Part shown: in pieces, positions 27,267-35,811 of the stretch
How positions within the stretch are numbered: the first letter of the stretch is position 1
How the letters are laid out: every line of letters starts with the position of its first letter
Origin: Bacteroides reticulotermitis JCM 10512
GTDB lineage: Bacteria > Bacteroidota > Bacteroidia > Bacteroidales > Bacteroidaceae
DNA: 64,000 nt
Direction: 5' to 3'
Assembly: GCF_000517545.1 (NCBI RefSeq)
Contig: NZ_BAIV01000026.1
Location: 29,830-93,829 of the forward strand
Notes under the pieces: model-generated
Told to the model about the DNA's origin: nothing
The model's database searches: none
The model's input: only the letters and a program-made list of their open reading frames with translations
Made by a program: the position numbers and the translations under genes

Positions 27267-29030
27267 GATGAGCCTCCTTTCCTATTGTCCAGCGAACCGA
27301 TTGCTGGTATTCGTTCCACATATGTAAATATATTCCCTGTTTCTGTAGGAGTTCGCTATGCGATCCTTCTTCCACTACTTTTCCTTCATTTAGAACCAGA
27401 ATCCGGTCGGCATCTACGATACTGGTCAGGCGATGAGCAATCATTAGGACAGTCTTTCCTTTGGTCAGTTCGTTTAAAGCCTGATGTATCAGATGTTCGT
27501 TTTCGGGGTCGGCAAAAGCAGTCGCCTCATCCAATACCACGATCGGTGCATTTTTCAAAATGGCTCGTGCCAATACGATGCGCTGCTGTTCTCCGCCGGA
27601 AAGATAGGTTCCTTCTGTTCCGATCTTCGTGTTCAACCCCAGAGGTAGCTTCTCTATAATCTCCCGGCATTGTGCCATATCCAGTGCTCGCTCAACTTCT
27701 TCCATCGTCGCGTCCGGGTTGCCATATTTAATGTTTTCGAGTAGGGAAGTTTTAAACAGCTTGGTGTTCTGAAATACAAAAGAGATATGCTTCATCAACT
27801 CTTGCTGAGTGATGTCTTTCACATTAACTCCTCCTATTGATACGGCCCCTTCACTTGTTTCCCAAAAGCGGGGTACAAGTCTTGCGATAGTCGTTTTACC
27901 GCTTCCTGAAGCACCCACCAATGCAAACGTATTTCCTTGCGGAATGGTGAAATTAACGTTGTCCACCGCTTTTTGCATGGCATCCGGATAGCTAAACGTG
28001 ACATCCTTAAAGTTGATGTCGAATTTTGTCAGCGGTGTGGGGCGGGTTGTTGTCGGCAATGTATTGAAACTTGTTAGCTGATCGAGTCGGTTTATTGCCT
28101 CGTTGGCTTGTCCCAATGCCTGGTCTAAATACATGCTTCTCATAATACTTTGTGAAAAGATGGGAGTAATGAGAATAAATAGGAAGAAGTTGAGTAAGAC
28201 CGTGGCGAAATCTCCGGAATATCCGATCAGAAGAATGGAGATAGGCGCCAGTATGAAAACGAATGAGTTGATGATTACTGTAAATGCCGACATCGGTTTT
28301 TCCCACAACCGGGTGTAGCCGTATACCATCTGTTTGTAGCTCATGATACTTTTATGGAAGTTTTTGAATGAGAAGATCGTTTGCTGGAATACCTTTACAA
28401 CCGGAATTCCCCGTACATATTCCACCGCTTCCGTATTCATCTCTTCGAGTGAATTCATATAGCTTTTCATAAATTGACGTTCTTTGCCGCCCATCATCAT
28501 GGTCATGACAGCAATAGAGGCAATCAGCGGAATCATACAAGCCAGTCCTAACTTCCAATCGAACACGAAGATCAGAACGACCGCTGTTGCGGGTATTAAT
28601 ATCGTTCCGGCAAGGTCAGGTAATTGGTGTGCCAGAAAAGTGTGGGTGATACCTGCATTGTCGTCGATAATTTTGCGTATACGTCCGCTGGTGTGATTGT
28701 CGAAAAAGCCGAGTGGCATTCGGATAATCTTTTCCATAGCTTCCCTACGCAGATTCGATTCGACTCTGAAGGCTGCAAGATGCGAAGACATCAGTGCGGC
28801 AAAGTAGAGAACGACACTTGTTATGGCGGAACCTGCTGCCCACCAGGCATAGCTAATAATCTCTGCGGAAGAAGAAAGGCCTCCTGTCTTGAGCAGTTCT
28901 TTGACAATGAGCCAGATCAGGATGAACGGCAACATGCTTGTCAATGCACTTAAGCCGATAGGGCCATTGCTACAGGCAGGAGTATTTTCCGGCTGCCCAT
29001 GTAGTGCTGTAGTCTTTTTAATGTATTCAT
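27259..29030 (-). CDS. ABC exporter, fused permease-ATPase half (first partner, one frameshift)
   Basis: With one T restored near 28952 (coding-strand GCTTTAAG read as GCTTAAG) the gene starts at the ATG at 29030 and gives 590 residues. Without it the frame seems to start inside the first TM helix at 28944. Six TM helices are followed by an ATPase with Walker A GASGSGKTT, signature LSGGEQQR, Walker B IVVLDEATAFADP and switch IAHR. The D-loop reads AFADPEN in place of the common ASLDxxxE, and the Walker B Glu is retained. It is translationally coupled to the next gene. An inverted repeat at 29079-29096 lies 49 bp before the start. Confidence 0.9.
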
Positions 29031-29078
29031 ACGGTTGACTTTAAAATTGATATATTATGTTATTTCACGCTTTTCAAT

Positions 29079-29096
29079 AGCGAACAATGTTCGGCT
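29079..29096. promoter_or_regulatory. Candidate TetR operator in front of the ABC exporter operon
   Basis: AGCGAACAATGTTCGGCT contains the perfect palindrome GAACA-A-TGTTC. A second copy (AGCGAACGCTGTTC, 29752-29765) lies just upstream of the TetR gene start. Sharing of AGCGAACnnTGTTC by the two regions suggests one regulator binds both. Confidence 0.55.
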
Positions 29097-29108
29097 TTGT
29101 TCAAAAAA

Positions 29109-29138
29109 GAAGGGAAGACTTTTTCGTAGCTTCCCTTC
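29109..29138 (-). terminator. Terminator of the TetR gene
   Basis: Minus-strand hairpin GAAGGGAAG / CTTCCCTTC with a 12-nt loop, followed by TTTTTT. The stem begins at the TetR stop codon. Confidence 0.75.
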
Positions 29139-29745
29139 ACAATCCGATTAATTCGCGCCACCCTGCGGTGCCGAATCGAAAGTGTTCTTTAAAGAAATCA
29201 TGTATTTCCTGTTTTTCTAATTCGTGTGTAATGATCTCCCCTACAATACTTACCATAAATGCACATAAGGCATGAATGAAGAAAGGAGAGACTTCCCGCG
29301 CTTGCGGATAATGCTTCTTAACTAACAACATATAATGATTGGACACATCGGTAAGGTATTCGGTGAAAATATCCCGGAAGTTACTTAACGATGATCCTTC
29401 CGAATAGAAGAGCAAAAGGCGGAGTTCTTCCCGATACTTATCAAGCAGCTGTATATACGCCTCAACGGTCTCTTGTTGATAGGCGAGAGATGACATCAGA
29501 TTGAAATCGATATGCTTCTCAGTATGCTTCTCCGATACAAAATGGAATAAGCTATTCCGGGCAGGTTCTACGATCGTAAGGAATATCTCGTCCTTATTCC
29601 TAAAGTAATTATAGATATTGCTTAGACTTACCTCTGCATCTTTGGCGATCATACGCAAAGATGCATCCTTATACCCTTTGCGGATAAATTCGCTTCGGGC
29701 AGCTTGTAAGATAGCTCTATATTTATCGTCTTTCAATACTCTCAT
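29137..29745 (-). CDS. TetR-family repressor of the ABC exporter
   Basis: 202 residues. N-terminal TetR HTH (about 10-55: ILQAARSEFIRKGYKDASLRMIAKDAEVSLSNIYNYFRNKDEIF in part) and an all-helical ligand-binding domain (about 60-200). It is upstream of, and on the same strand as, the two ABC genes, but its own terminator separates them. Palindromes upstream of both units suggest autoregulation and control of the exporter. The ligand is unknown. Confidence 0.9.
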   Translation of the reverse strand: MRVLKDDKYRAILQAARSEFIRKGYKDASLRMIAKDAEVSLSNIYNYFRNKDEIFLTIVEPARNSLFHFVSEKHTEKHIDFNLMSSLAYQQETVEAYIQLLDKYREELRLLLFYSEGSSLSNFRDIFTEYLTDVSNHYMLLVKKHYPQAREVSPFFIHALCAFMVSIVGEIITHELEKQEIHDFFKEHFRFGTAGWRELIGL

Positions 29746-29751
29746 ATCATT

Positions 29752-29765
29752 AGCGAACGCTGTTC
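29752..29765. promoter_or_regulatory. Candidate autoregulatory operator of the TetR gene
   Basis: AGCGAACGCTGTTC, 7 bp upstream of the TetR ATG at 29745, matches the site in front of the ABC operon at 12 of 14 positions. Confidence 0.5.
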
Positions 29766-29859
29766 TTTTTCGCCTGCAAAGTAAGAGAGTTGCGCAGATA
29801 TTGTCAATACCTACTTTTCGGTATTTTAGAATTGAACTGAATTGTTGAAATAGTATCTC

Positions 29860-30330
29860 TTAACCGGATAACTTTTTGAGTAGATCAATTCTCCTGAGAT
29901 CTTTTTCCCGGCCGAAGAGAGTTAGTATTCTTATCTGCTCTTGCAACGTAGGGAATTTTAGAGTTAAGTTACCGATAGTCATCGTTTGATTATCTTGAAT
30001 AAGAACAGGTTGCCACTCCTTATACTTACAAACCTGTAAGTCTCCCATAACTTCTAAATCCAATAATGGGAAACGAAATCGCGCGAAATTGGAACGAAAC
30101 AAATGATTCTCTTTAGTCAGAGGAGAAATCTGCCTATATTCTTTTAAAGACAATTGCAGCTTTTGAGCGCCTTCCGAAGTCGTTAGAATATCAATATCTG
30201 CTGTCTCGCCAATTTCGAATCCTTGTAAGATCATGGAAGCCCCTCCGATTAGATAAGAATAGGCGGAAACTTCATGCAATTCGCTGGCTATAAGAGCGAG
30301 GGTTTGGATTATTTTCTCCCGTGTAGTCAT
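29860..30330 (-). CDS. Nucleotidyltransferase-fold protein (AbiEii/MNT-like)
   Basis: 156 residues. The nucleotidyltransferase signature is present as YLIGGASMILQGF (about 26-38) followed by ETADIDILT (about 42-50), with the two catalytic Asp in DID. The C-terminal part holds strands and helices typical of the short AbiEii/DUF1814-type proteins. It overlaps the HxlR stop by 4 bp (ATGA), so the pair is translationally coupled. No HEPN toxin or AbiEi partner lies next to it, so a toxin-antitoxin role is unsupported. The actual substrate is unknown. Confidence 0.7.
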   Translation of the reverse strand: MTTREKIIQTLALIASELHEVSAYSYLIGGASMILQGFEIGETADIDILTTSEGAQKLQLSLKEYRQISPLTKENHLFRSNFARFRFPLLDLEVMGDLQVCKYKEWQPVLIQDNQTMTIGNLTLKFPTLQEQIRILTLFGREKDLRRIDLLKKLSG

Positions 30331-30677
30331 TTTATATTTAGAATTTCCTTCATTTGTGGGCGGAAGTTATCGCCCCATTTTTCCATCTGTTCGATGAGTG
30401 GGAGGAGCGTTTCACCTGTTGACGTCATGGAGTATTCGGAGCGGGGAGGAAGCTCGGCAAATATTTTCTTTTGGATCACTCCGTGCATCTCTAACTCTTT
30501 TAACTGTTGATTTATGACCCGTGGGCTGGCTTCTTCAAATAGCCGATGAAGTTCGCTCGGTCGTTTTGCACCTCTACTCAACTCCTGTATAATACAGCTT
30601 TTCCACTTTCCCCCGATTACTTCCATGGTGATTCTAATCCCACAATCAATGTCAAAAGGTATCTTCTTTTCGTACAT
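30327..30677 (-). CDS. HxlR-family transcriptional regulator
   Basis: 116 residues, the usual size. Winged helix with the family hallmarks DCGIRITMEVIGGKWK, ELSRGAKRPSEL, SPRVINQQLKELE and the wing LPPRSEYSMTSTGETLLP (quoted in parts). The Cys in the DCGIR segment is the position used for redox or electrophile sensing in several family members. First gene of a two-gene unit with the nucleotidyltransferase, divergent from the arginase-family gene, which is a possible target. Confidence 0.92.
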   Translation of the reverse strand: MYEKKIPFDIDCGIRITMEVIGGKWKSCIIQELSRGAKRPSELHRLFEEASPRVINQQLKELEMHGVIQKKIFAELPPRSEYSMTSTGETLLPLIEQMEKWGDNFRPQMKEILNIK

Positions 30678-30694
30678 ATCATCCTATTTTTGAA

Positions 30695-30702
30695 CAAATA
30701 TA
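30695..30702 (-). promoter_or_regulatory. -7 box of the HxlR operon
   Basis: TATATTTG (TAnnTTTG) on the minus strand, 18 bp upstream of the HxlR ATG at 30677. Confidence 0.4.
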
Positions 30703-30794
30703 GCTATTTACCCGGACATATAGAAGTAGCTTGCCGGCTAATCGCTAACTCCCATACGGGGGAATTAATCAGTATATGACTAATTTAGCCCTAC

Positions 30795-30825
30795 TTGTAC
30801 AATCACAGAGAACAATCTACCTTTG
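30795..30825 (+). promoter_or_regulatory. Promoter of the arginase-family gene
   Basis: TTG at 30795-30797, 20-bp spacer, TACCTTTG at 30818-30825. It implies transcription starts near 30832 and rules out translation starts further upstream (the frame is open from 30776). Confidence 0.6.
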
Positions 30826-30856
30826 CCTGAAGTTTATATTAACAGAAGGAACAGAC

Positions 30857-31816
30857 ATGAGAATCTTATTTTTATCTATCTGGCTCACTGTTGGAGTAGT
30901 TTTCGCAGTAGCACAGAAGAATACATTTACTAATAATCAAAGTATGGAAACAATTCGTTTAATCTATCCTCAGTGGCAAGGAGGAATTGTAACTCACTGG
31001 ATGCCCGATATTCCGGCAGATGATGCTTCGAGAGGTTACTATCTGGGAGCACAACTGTTGAATATGCTGGCCCCTCAAACCTCTCAGAAGGTAGTGGAAG
31101 TCCCCATTACGTTGGAAATCGGAGAAAGAAAAGTCGAAAAAGGTATAAGTGACTATGCTGTAATTTTTGAGCAGACCAAGGCTGCGCTTGCCAAACTCCG
31201 TGAAAACAATCCAAAGAGAATGGTTACGCTGGGTGGAGAGTGTTCGGTCAGCGTGGTTCTGTTTACCTATTTGGCAGATAAATATCCGGAGGATGTTGCT
31301 ATTGTCTGGATCGATGCGCATCCCGATATCAATCTTCCGTATGACGAATATAAAGGGTATCATGCGATGGCATTGACCGCTTGTTTGGGACAGGGAGACG
31401 AAGTGCTCATGAACCTATTACCGAGCAGGGTAGATGCTTCTAAAGCATTAATCGTAGGGTTACGTGCATGGGAGAAAGAGGGTGGTACCAAAGAACGGCA
31501 GGAGAAACTAGGAATCAAAAGTTTATCGCCGGTCGAAGTAGCAGATAGTAGTCAGGCAATTCTGGCTTGGTTGAAGGGAACCGGAGCCTCCAAAGTAGTG
31601 ATTCATTTCGATTTGGATGTCTTAGATCCGGCAGAGATTATTGCCGGAGTAGGGGTAGAACCGGGTGGCTTAAAGCTTGAAGAGGCTATTCGAATAATTA
31701 ATGATGTCGCTTCCGCGTATGATTTGGTCGGGCTGACCATTGCCGAACCCATGCCGCGCATTGCTATTAAATTGAAGAATATGCTCGAACGGTTGCCCCT
31801 ACTAAACGATGAATAA
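30857..31816 (+). CDS. Arginase/agmatinase-family protein with altered metal site
   Basis: 319 residues from the ATG at 30857. An N-terminal hydrophobic stretch (ILFLSIWLTVGVVFAVAQ) precedes a second Met (METIRLIYPQWQ), which would be the start of a cytosolic form. The ureohydrolase core has DAHPDIN and FDLDVLDPAE, two of the three metal motifs. The first motif, normally GGDHS, reads GGECS here, so the metal-binding His is replaced by Cys. The enzyme may therefore bind one metal differently or act on another guanidino or amide substrate. A hairpin terminator follows at 31832. Confidence 0.82.
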   Translation: MRILFLSIWLTVGVVFAVAQKNTFTNNQSMETIRLIYPQWQGGIVTHWMPDIPADDASRGYYLGAQLLNMLAPQTSQKVVEVPITLEIGERKVEKGISDYAVIFEQTKAALAKLRENNPKRMVTLGGECSVSVVLFTYLADKYPEDVAIVWIDAHPDINLPYDEYKGYHAMALTACLGQGDEVLMNLLPSRVDASKALIVGLRAWEKEGGTKERQEKLGIKSLSPVEVADSSQAILAWLKGTGASKVVIHFDLDVLDPAEIIAGVGVEPGGLKLEEAIRIINDVASAYDLVGLTIAEPMPRIAIKLKNMLERLPLLNDE

Positions 31817-31831
31817 GTGATGCCCCATTAG

Positions 31832-31863
31832 CCAAAGGAGAGATACATCCATCTTTCCTTTGG
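31832..31863. terminator. Terminator between the arginase-family and GH92 genes
   Basis: CCAAAGGAGAGAT / ATCTTTCCTTTGG, one mismatch in 13 bp, 6-nt loop, between two convergent genes. Confidence 0.7.
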
Positions 31864-31885
31864 TTGTTGGGATTTATTTATTACA

Positions 31886-34243
31886 TCATTCTATTCCCCA
31901 AGCTGTATTGGGCTTGGGGCCCAACTCGATTTCCAGCTTACCACCCTTGATAAGTTCGGAATGGGGGAAATAGTAGGTGTTTAGTGATTGTCCGTTCAGA
32001 CGGGCTGACTGTATATACACATTTTCTTTAGCATTATTCTTTACCTCGATTATAAATTCTTTTCCCGCATAATACCTGTTATCCAATTGAATGGTAATCT
32101 TATCAAAAATAGGGGAAGTGATTTCGTATCGTGGCTCTGTGGAAGCTCCTCCTTGTACATCGAACAGTCCGATAGCCATCAGTACGCCCAATGCTCCCAT
32201 TTGGCCCTGATCTTCGTCGCCATTATAACCGCCATATGGAGTTATGTCACCGAACACATCTTGTTTGATTTTTCTTACCCAATACTGTGTTAGCCATGGT
32301 GCGCCGGCATGGCTGAATAAATGAGCCATATGCAAAGAAGGCTGGTTCTCATAATCGACCCAGTTCTGTGCGTGTTGACCGTGAGGAGATATGAAATTAT
32401 AAGGTGCCGCCCATTCGAACTGTTGGTTCAACTTATCTACAAACGTGTTTTTACCACCAAGCATATGAATCAGATCTGGCAGATTGTGTGGAACATAATA
32501 GGTGAAGATAGCTGCATTGCTTTCTACAAAGCCGGGCATATTGAAACCTTTGCCAATAGGTGCAAAGTCCTTCAGCCAACTTCCGTCTTGGGTGCGCGGA
32601 CGCATCCAACCCGTTTGTGCATCGAACATATAGCGATAGTTAAATGAACGATTGTAATATTTCCGGTAAATACTATCGTTACCCATGCCTTTAGCCAATT
32701 GCGACAAGCACCAGTCCTGATAAGCGAAATAGAGTGTCATTGCGCATCCTTCTCGGTGGGAACCTTTTCCGGGGATATTCTCCGGGACAAAGCCTTTCTC
32801 TATATAATGAGTCATGTATTTATTGGCGTCCGTTTCATAACCGGCGTGGTCTCGAATTCCTCCCGGTTCGGCATTTTTGATGCTTCCGGCCAAGGCATCA
32901 TTCAGGTTGAAATCTTGTATGCCCTTGTTATAAGCGGCAGCAATTAAGGGAATTGCTTGGTCGCCTACCATAACAAAGGTGTAATTTCCTCCGCTGGGCC
33001 CGCGTGCTACCAACCCTCCGGTAGGATAATAGCCTACCATCGTGGAGACAAATTCACTCATGATTTTAGGGTAAGCGATAGACCATAAGATGTTCAGATT
33101 AAACTCTGCCCCCCACAGTGCGTCGGAATTATATACGTTTCGCGTAGGAATTCCTTTCACCAACGGAACTTGGCAGATTTTAGGTATATCGCTTGTATGA
33201 TCCGTATATTTCCCGTTCGCATCCGAATAGGTGTGGCGTCCTAATAGCGCATGCCATAAATCCGTATAAAATTTGATTTTCTCTTGTTCGGTACCACCTT
33301 CCACTTGGATCTTTCCCAATTCATGATTCCACTCCGCATACGAATCCTCAACTGTACGATCAAAGTCCCAATGATTAAGTTCGGCTTTCAGATTCAGGCG
33401 TGCTTGCTCTTCACTGACATACGACAGAGCGACTTTCATTAATAAAGGAGCATTTCCCAGACGCTTGAAACGAACGTATCCTCCAATATCTTCGCCTTCC
33501 AAAGCCTGCTTGGTGGTTAGCTGCTTATCCTTATCGACCTTCTCCCATCCACCGAACTCACTGATTGCACGATTGAATTGAGCTATAAAATAGACCGTAC
33601 ACGTTCTTTTCCTTCTGGAAGTAGGGGCCATAACAGCATAACCGCCAATCTCTTTTGCCGATATTCTTCGGATTGCGGCTTTCTCCATGGCACCATCTCC
33701 GAGCAAAGCTCCCACATCGAATAGTAAATTAGCTGTCTCTTTTTGAGGAAAAGTATATCGGTGCATACCTACTCGGGAAGTAGCTGTCAATTCAGCTTTG
33801 ATGCCGTATTTATCGAGTATGATTTGATGATAGCCGGGTTTGACAATTTCCGTATCGTGCGAGAATCCCGATTTGTAGACTTCCATACCTTTATGTCCGG
33901 TGATTTCGCCTGTTGTCGGCATGACCGGTACCCCGGAAATCTGCCAACAGTGTACATGGCTGAAACATCTGACTTCAGTCGAGTCATAGAGGTATCCTGA
34001 ATTCCAACCACCCTTCACCCAAGTGTCGGGGCTTAGGCTGACCATACCGTAAGGGCGGCTTGCCGAAGAGAAATAAAACCACCGCGATTTATGGGTGTCG
34101 ACGCAAGGGTTGACATAGTCGACAGGGGTCTTGCCTTGCTCCACTCGTGCTTTTATTCCTGCTGTGGGAATTAAGCATAAAAGCAGCAAGCTGTATTTGC
34201 GAATACTCACGAACAATTGATTCGAATAGAAAATGTTTTTCAT
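31886..34243 (-). CDS. GH92 alpha-mannosidase (exported)
   Basis: 785 residues from the ATG at 34243, chosen because it starts a proper signal peptide (SLLLLCLIPTAGIKA region). An in-frame ATG ten codons upstream overlaps the -7 box. The glycoside hydrolase 92 fold is recognisable from PVDYVNPCVDT near the N-terminus, GHKGMEVYKSGFSHDTEIVKPGYH in part, SHREGCAMTLYFAYQDWC, FVESNAAIFTYYVPHN and the catalytic GDEDQGQMGALG. GH92 enzymes are calcium-dependent exo-acting mannosidases (often alpha-1,2) that trim host or fungal N-glycans. Not part of the pectin locus, which starts 1.2 kb away on the other side of an exonuclease gene. Confidence 0.93.
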   Translation of the reverse strand: MKNIFYSNQLFVSIRKYSLLLLCLIPTAGIKARVEQGKTPVDYVNPCVDTHKSRWFYFSSASRPYGMVSLSPDTWVKGGWNSGYLYDSTEVRCFSHVHCWQISGVPVMPTTGEITGHKGMEVYKSGFSHDTEIVKPGYHQIILDKYGIKAELTATSRVGMHRYTFPQKETANLLFDVGALLGDGAMEKAAIRRISAKEIGGYAVMAPTSRRKRTCTVYFIAQFNRAISEFGGWEKVDKDKQLTTKQALEGEDIGGYVRFKRLGNAPLLMKVALSYVSEEQARLNLKAELNHWDFDRTVEDSYAEWNHELGKIQVEGGTEQEKIKFYTDLWHALLGRHTYSDANGKYTDHTSDIPKICQVPLVKGIPTRNVYNSDALWGAEFNLNILWSIAYPKIMSEFVSTMVGYYPTGGLVARGPSGGNYTFVMVGDQAIPLIAAAYNKGIQDFNLNDALAGSIKNAEPGGIRDHAGYETDANKYMTHYIEKGFVPENIPGKGSHREGCAMTLYFAYQDWCLSQLAKGMGNDSIYRKYYNRSFNYRYMFDAQTGWMRPRTQDGSWLKDFAPIGKGFNMPGFVESNAAIFTYYVPHNLPDLIHMLGGKNTFVDKLNQQFEWAAPYNFISPHGQHAQNWVDYENQPSLHMAHLFSHAGAPWLTQYWVRKIKQDVFGDITPYGGYNGDEDQGQMGALGVLMAIGLFDVQGGASTEPRYEITSPIFDKITIQLDNRYYAGKEFIIEVKNNAKENVYIQSARLNGQSLNTYYFPHSELIKGGKLEIELGPKPNTAWGIE

Positions 34244-34270
34244 AGTTGAAAGATGTCTTATTATGTTGGG

Positions 34271-34278
34271 CAAAGATA
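34271..34278 (-). promoter_or_regulatory. -7 box of the GH92 gene
   Basis: TATCTTTG on the minus strand, 28 bp before the chosen ATG (34243). It overlaps the alternative upstream ATG and so supports the shorter start. Confidence 0.45.
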
Positions 34279-34287
34279 ATCATTCAT

Positions 34288-34410
34288 TTAAAAAAGAATT
34301 AATCGTCTGTTGCTATTTCCGCCTTTTGGAAGAAGATAATGGGGATAGTCCATAACTTCTCTCTTAAATGCGGCGATCTTCTCTTCGCTGCAATCTCCTA
34401 ATCCAATCAT
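34288..34410 (-). pseudogene. Short open frame, possible gene remnant
   Basis: The minus strand is open from 34467 to the stop at 34288 and reads like protein (TGNILMIGLGDC, EEKIAAFKREVMDYPHYLLP). The only ATG is internal (34410), giving 41 residues. I see no family. Either a very small gene or the tail of a lost one. It lies between the GH92 and exonuclease genes, all on the same strand. Confidence 0.3.
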
Positions 34411-34495
34411 TAAAATATTGCCAGTGAGAACGGGGTTGATTGCATATAGCTTTAGCTCTTGCTTGTTTTATATATATTCTTTCCGTTGTGAAATC

Positions 34496-34990
34496 TTATA
34501 ATAGCTGCAAAGCTATTTCCGCGCAAGCCTCAGCGTCGGCCAGTGCATGGTGATGATCGGTGAGCATATAACCACAATCAGCAGAGACCGTATGCAATTG
34601 GTGATTGGGCAAATGTTTGAGTTGGCGTCGAGATTCGGCTAGCGTGCAATAGAAACGATAATCGGGATAGTCCATTCGGTAGGTTCTAAACACGGCTTTT
34701 AGGCAAGATTCGTCAAATCCTTTGTTGTGCGCTACTAATGGCAATCCTTCGATGAGAGGTTCAACCTGCTTCCATACTTCCGAGAAGACTTTTTCATTAT
34801 CTGTATCTTTGGCGGTCAATCCATGAATGTTGCTGTTGCCATAACAATAGTAGTTTGGCTCAGGCTGAATAAGACTGTAAAAACGATCGGTAATAATACC
34901 ATTCCGTACAATTACAATTCCCACACTGCACACACTGGATAACTCCTGGTTGGCTGTTTCAAAATCTATAGCTGCAAAATCACGAAGCAT
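34496..34990 (-). CDS. DnaQ-like 3'-5' exonuclease (DEDDh)
   Basis: 164 residues from the ATG at 34990, where MLRDFAAIDFETAN begins directly with the Exo I motif. An ATG 18 codons upstream (35044) would put a spurious hydrophobic lead in front. Exo I FAAIDFETAN (DxE), Exo II LVAHNKGFDESCL (Asp) and Exo III HHALADAEACAE (H and D) are all present, so the enzyme should be active. Homologues of this size act on single-stranded DNA or RNA ends in repair or turnover, separate from the replicative epsilon subunit. Confidence 0.88.
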   Translation of the reverse strand: MLRDFAAIDFETANQELSSVCSVGIVIVRNGIITDRFYSLIQPEPNYYCYGNSNIHGLTAKDTDNEKVFSEVWKQVEPLIEGLPLVAHNKGFDESCLKAVFRTYRMDYPDYRFYCTLAESRRQLKHLPNHQLHTVSADCGYMLTDHHHALADAEACAEIALQLL

Positions 34991-35811
34991 TACTTTAATT
35001 CTATTTACTGCAAAAATAAGAAAAGAGCTCGTAATACCCATCAAAAATAGCGATTATTACTTGGCTCTATACTTGAATCAATTGTTGACCATTTGTCAAT
35101 TCAATCTTATCTTTGAAATAAACACAATTGTTGTGAATTAATTTTTCCATGTGAGAAGAGTGTTTAAGTAAATCTTTTTTGTGATAATTGGGTGAGAGGC
35201 TAATGGCTGTTGCGCTAGTGCGATATTTTGATAATGGCTGCACTTGATAATGGCTTTGATTGATATTGTTTGTTGAATATCAGTGAATTGTCTTCTTTTG
35301 TGCGAAGGTGGGTTGGCAGCAGATGGACCATGTACAACAAATGACTGTTTCATGTACAATAAACGACTTTTTCAAGTACTTGAAATAAAGAACCGTCGCG
35401 GGACTTTGACTGGACTTTGTCTTTGTTGTCGGTTGACGATTCTTTGCTAGCTTATTTTAGTGTTTCCGGTAAGATTGAGGCTCCGATCTTTTGTTTTTTT
35501 AAATCCAAAGGCCTTGTTTTAGAGAAAAAAACTCGGTAAATTTGTAAACGTGAATGGGGAATCCTGTTCTACTGATTCATCTCTCTCTGCCAATAAACCG
35601 CTGCATAGAAAAAATGCTCGTTCATCTAATTTATGGACCCATGGAATGAAAGGCTTTTTTTTAGCTACAAAAAGACTTTAGCCGGTCTGTAGAAGCTATA
35701 AAGCGTATCTTCTTTCTGAATAGGTCTGCTGAAAAAGTGTTTAAAAAGGAGTGGGGAGAGAAGGATGGGTTATCTTTTCGTTACATCTTGTACAAAGCCT
35801 TATTTCTAAAT
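34991..35811. other. 820-bp gap with promoter elements only
   Basis: No credible gene. TATTTTTG at 35011-35018 (minus) is a likely -7 box for the exonuclease. The promoter of the hybrid regulator lies at 35514-35544, which leaves a 260-nt untranslated leader before 35812. No riboswitch motif was recognised in that leader. Confidence 0.55.
35514..35544 (+). promoter_or_regulatory. Promoter of the hybrid two-component gene
   Basis: TTG 35514-35516, spacer 20 bp, TAAATTTG 35537-35544. Good match to the Bacteroidetes consensus. Confidence 0.55.

Noticed and set aside
29860..30330. AbiE-type toxin-antitoxin pair with the overlapping HxlR gene
   Set aside because: The nucleotidyltransferase signature is there, but the partner is a plain HxlR winged helix without AbiEi features.
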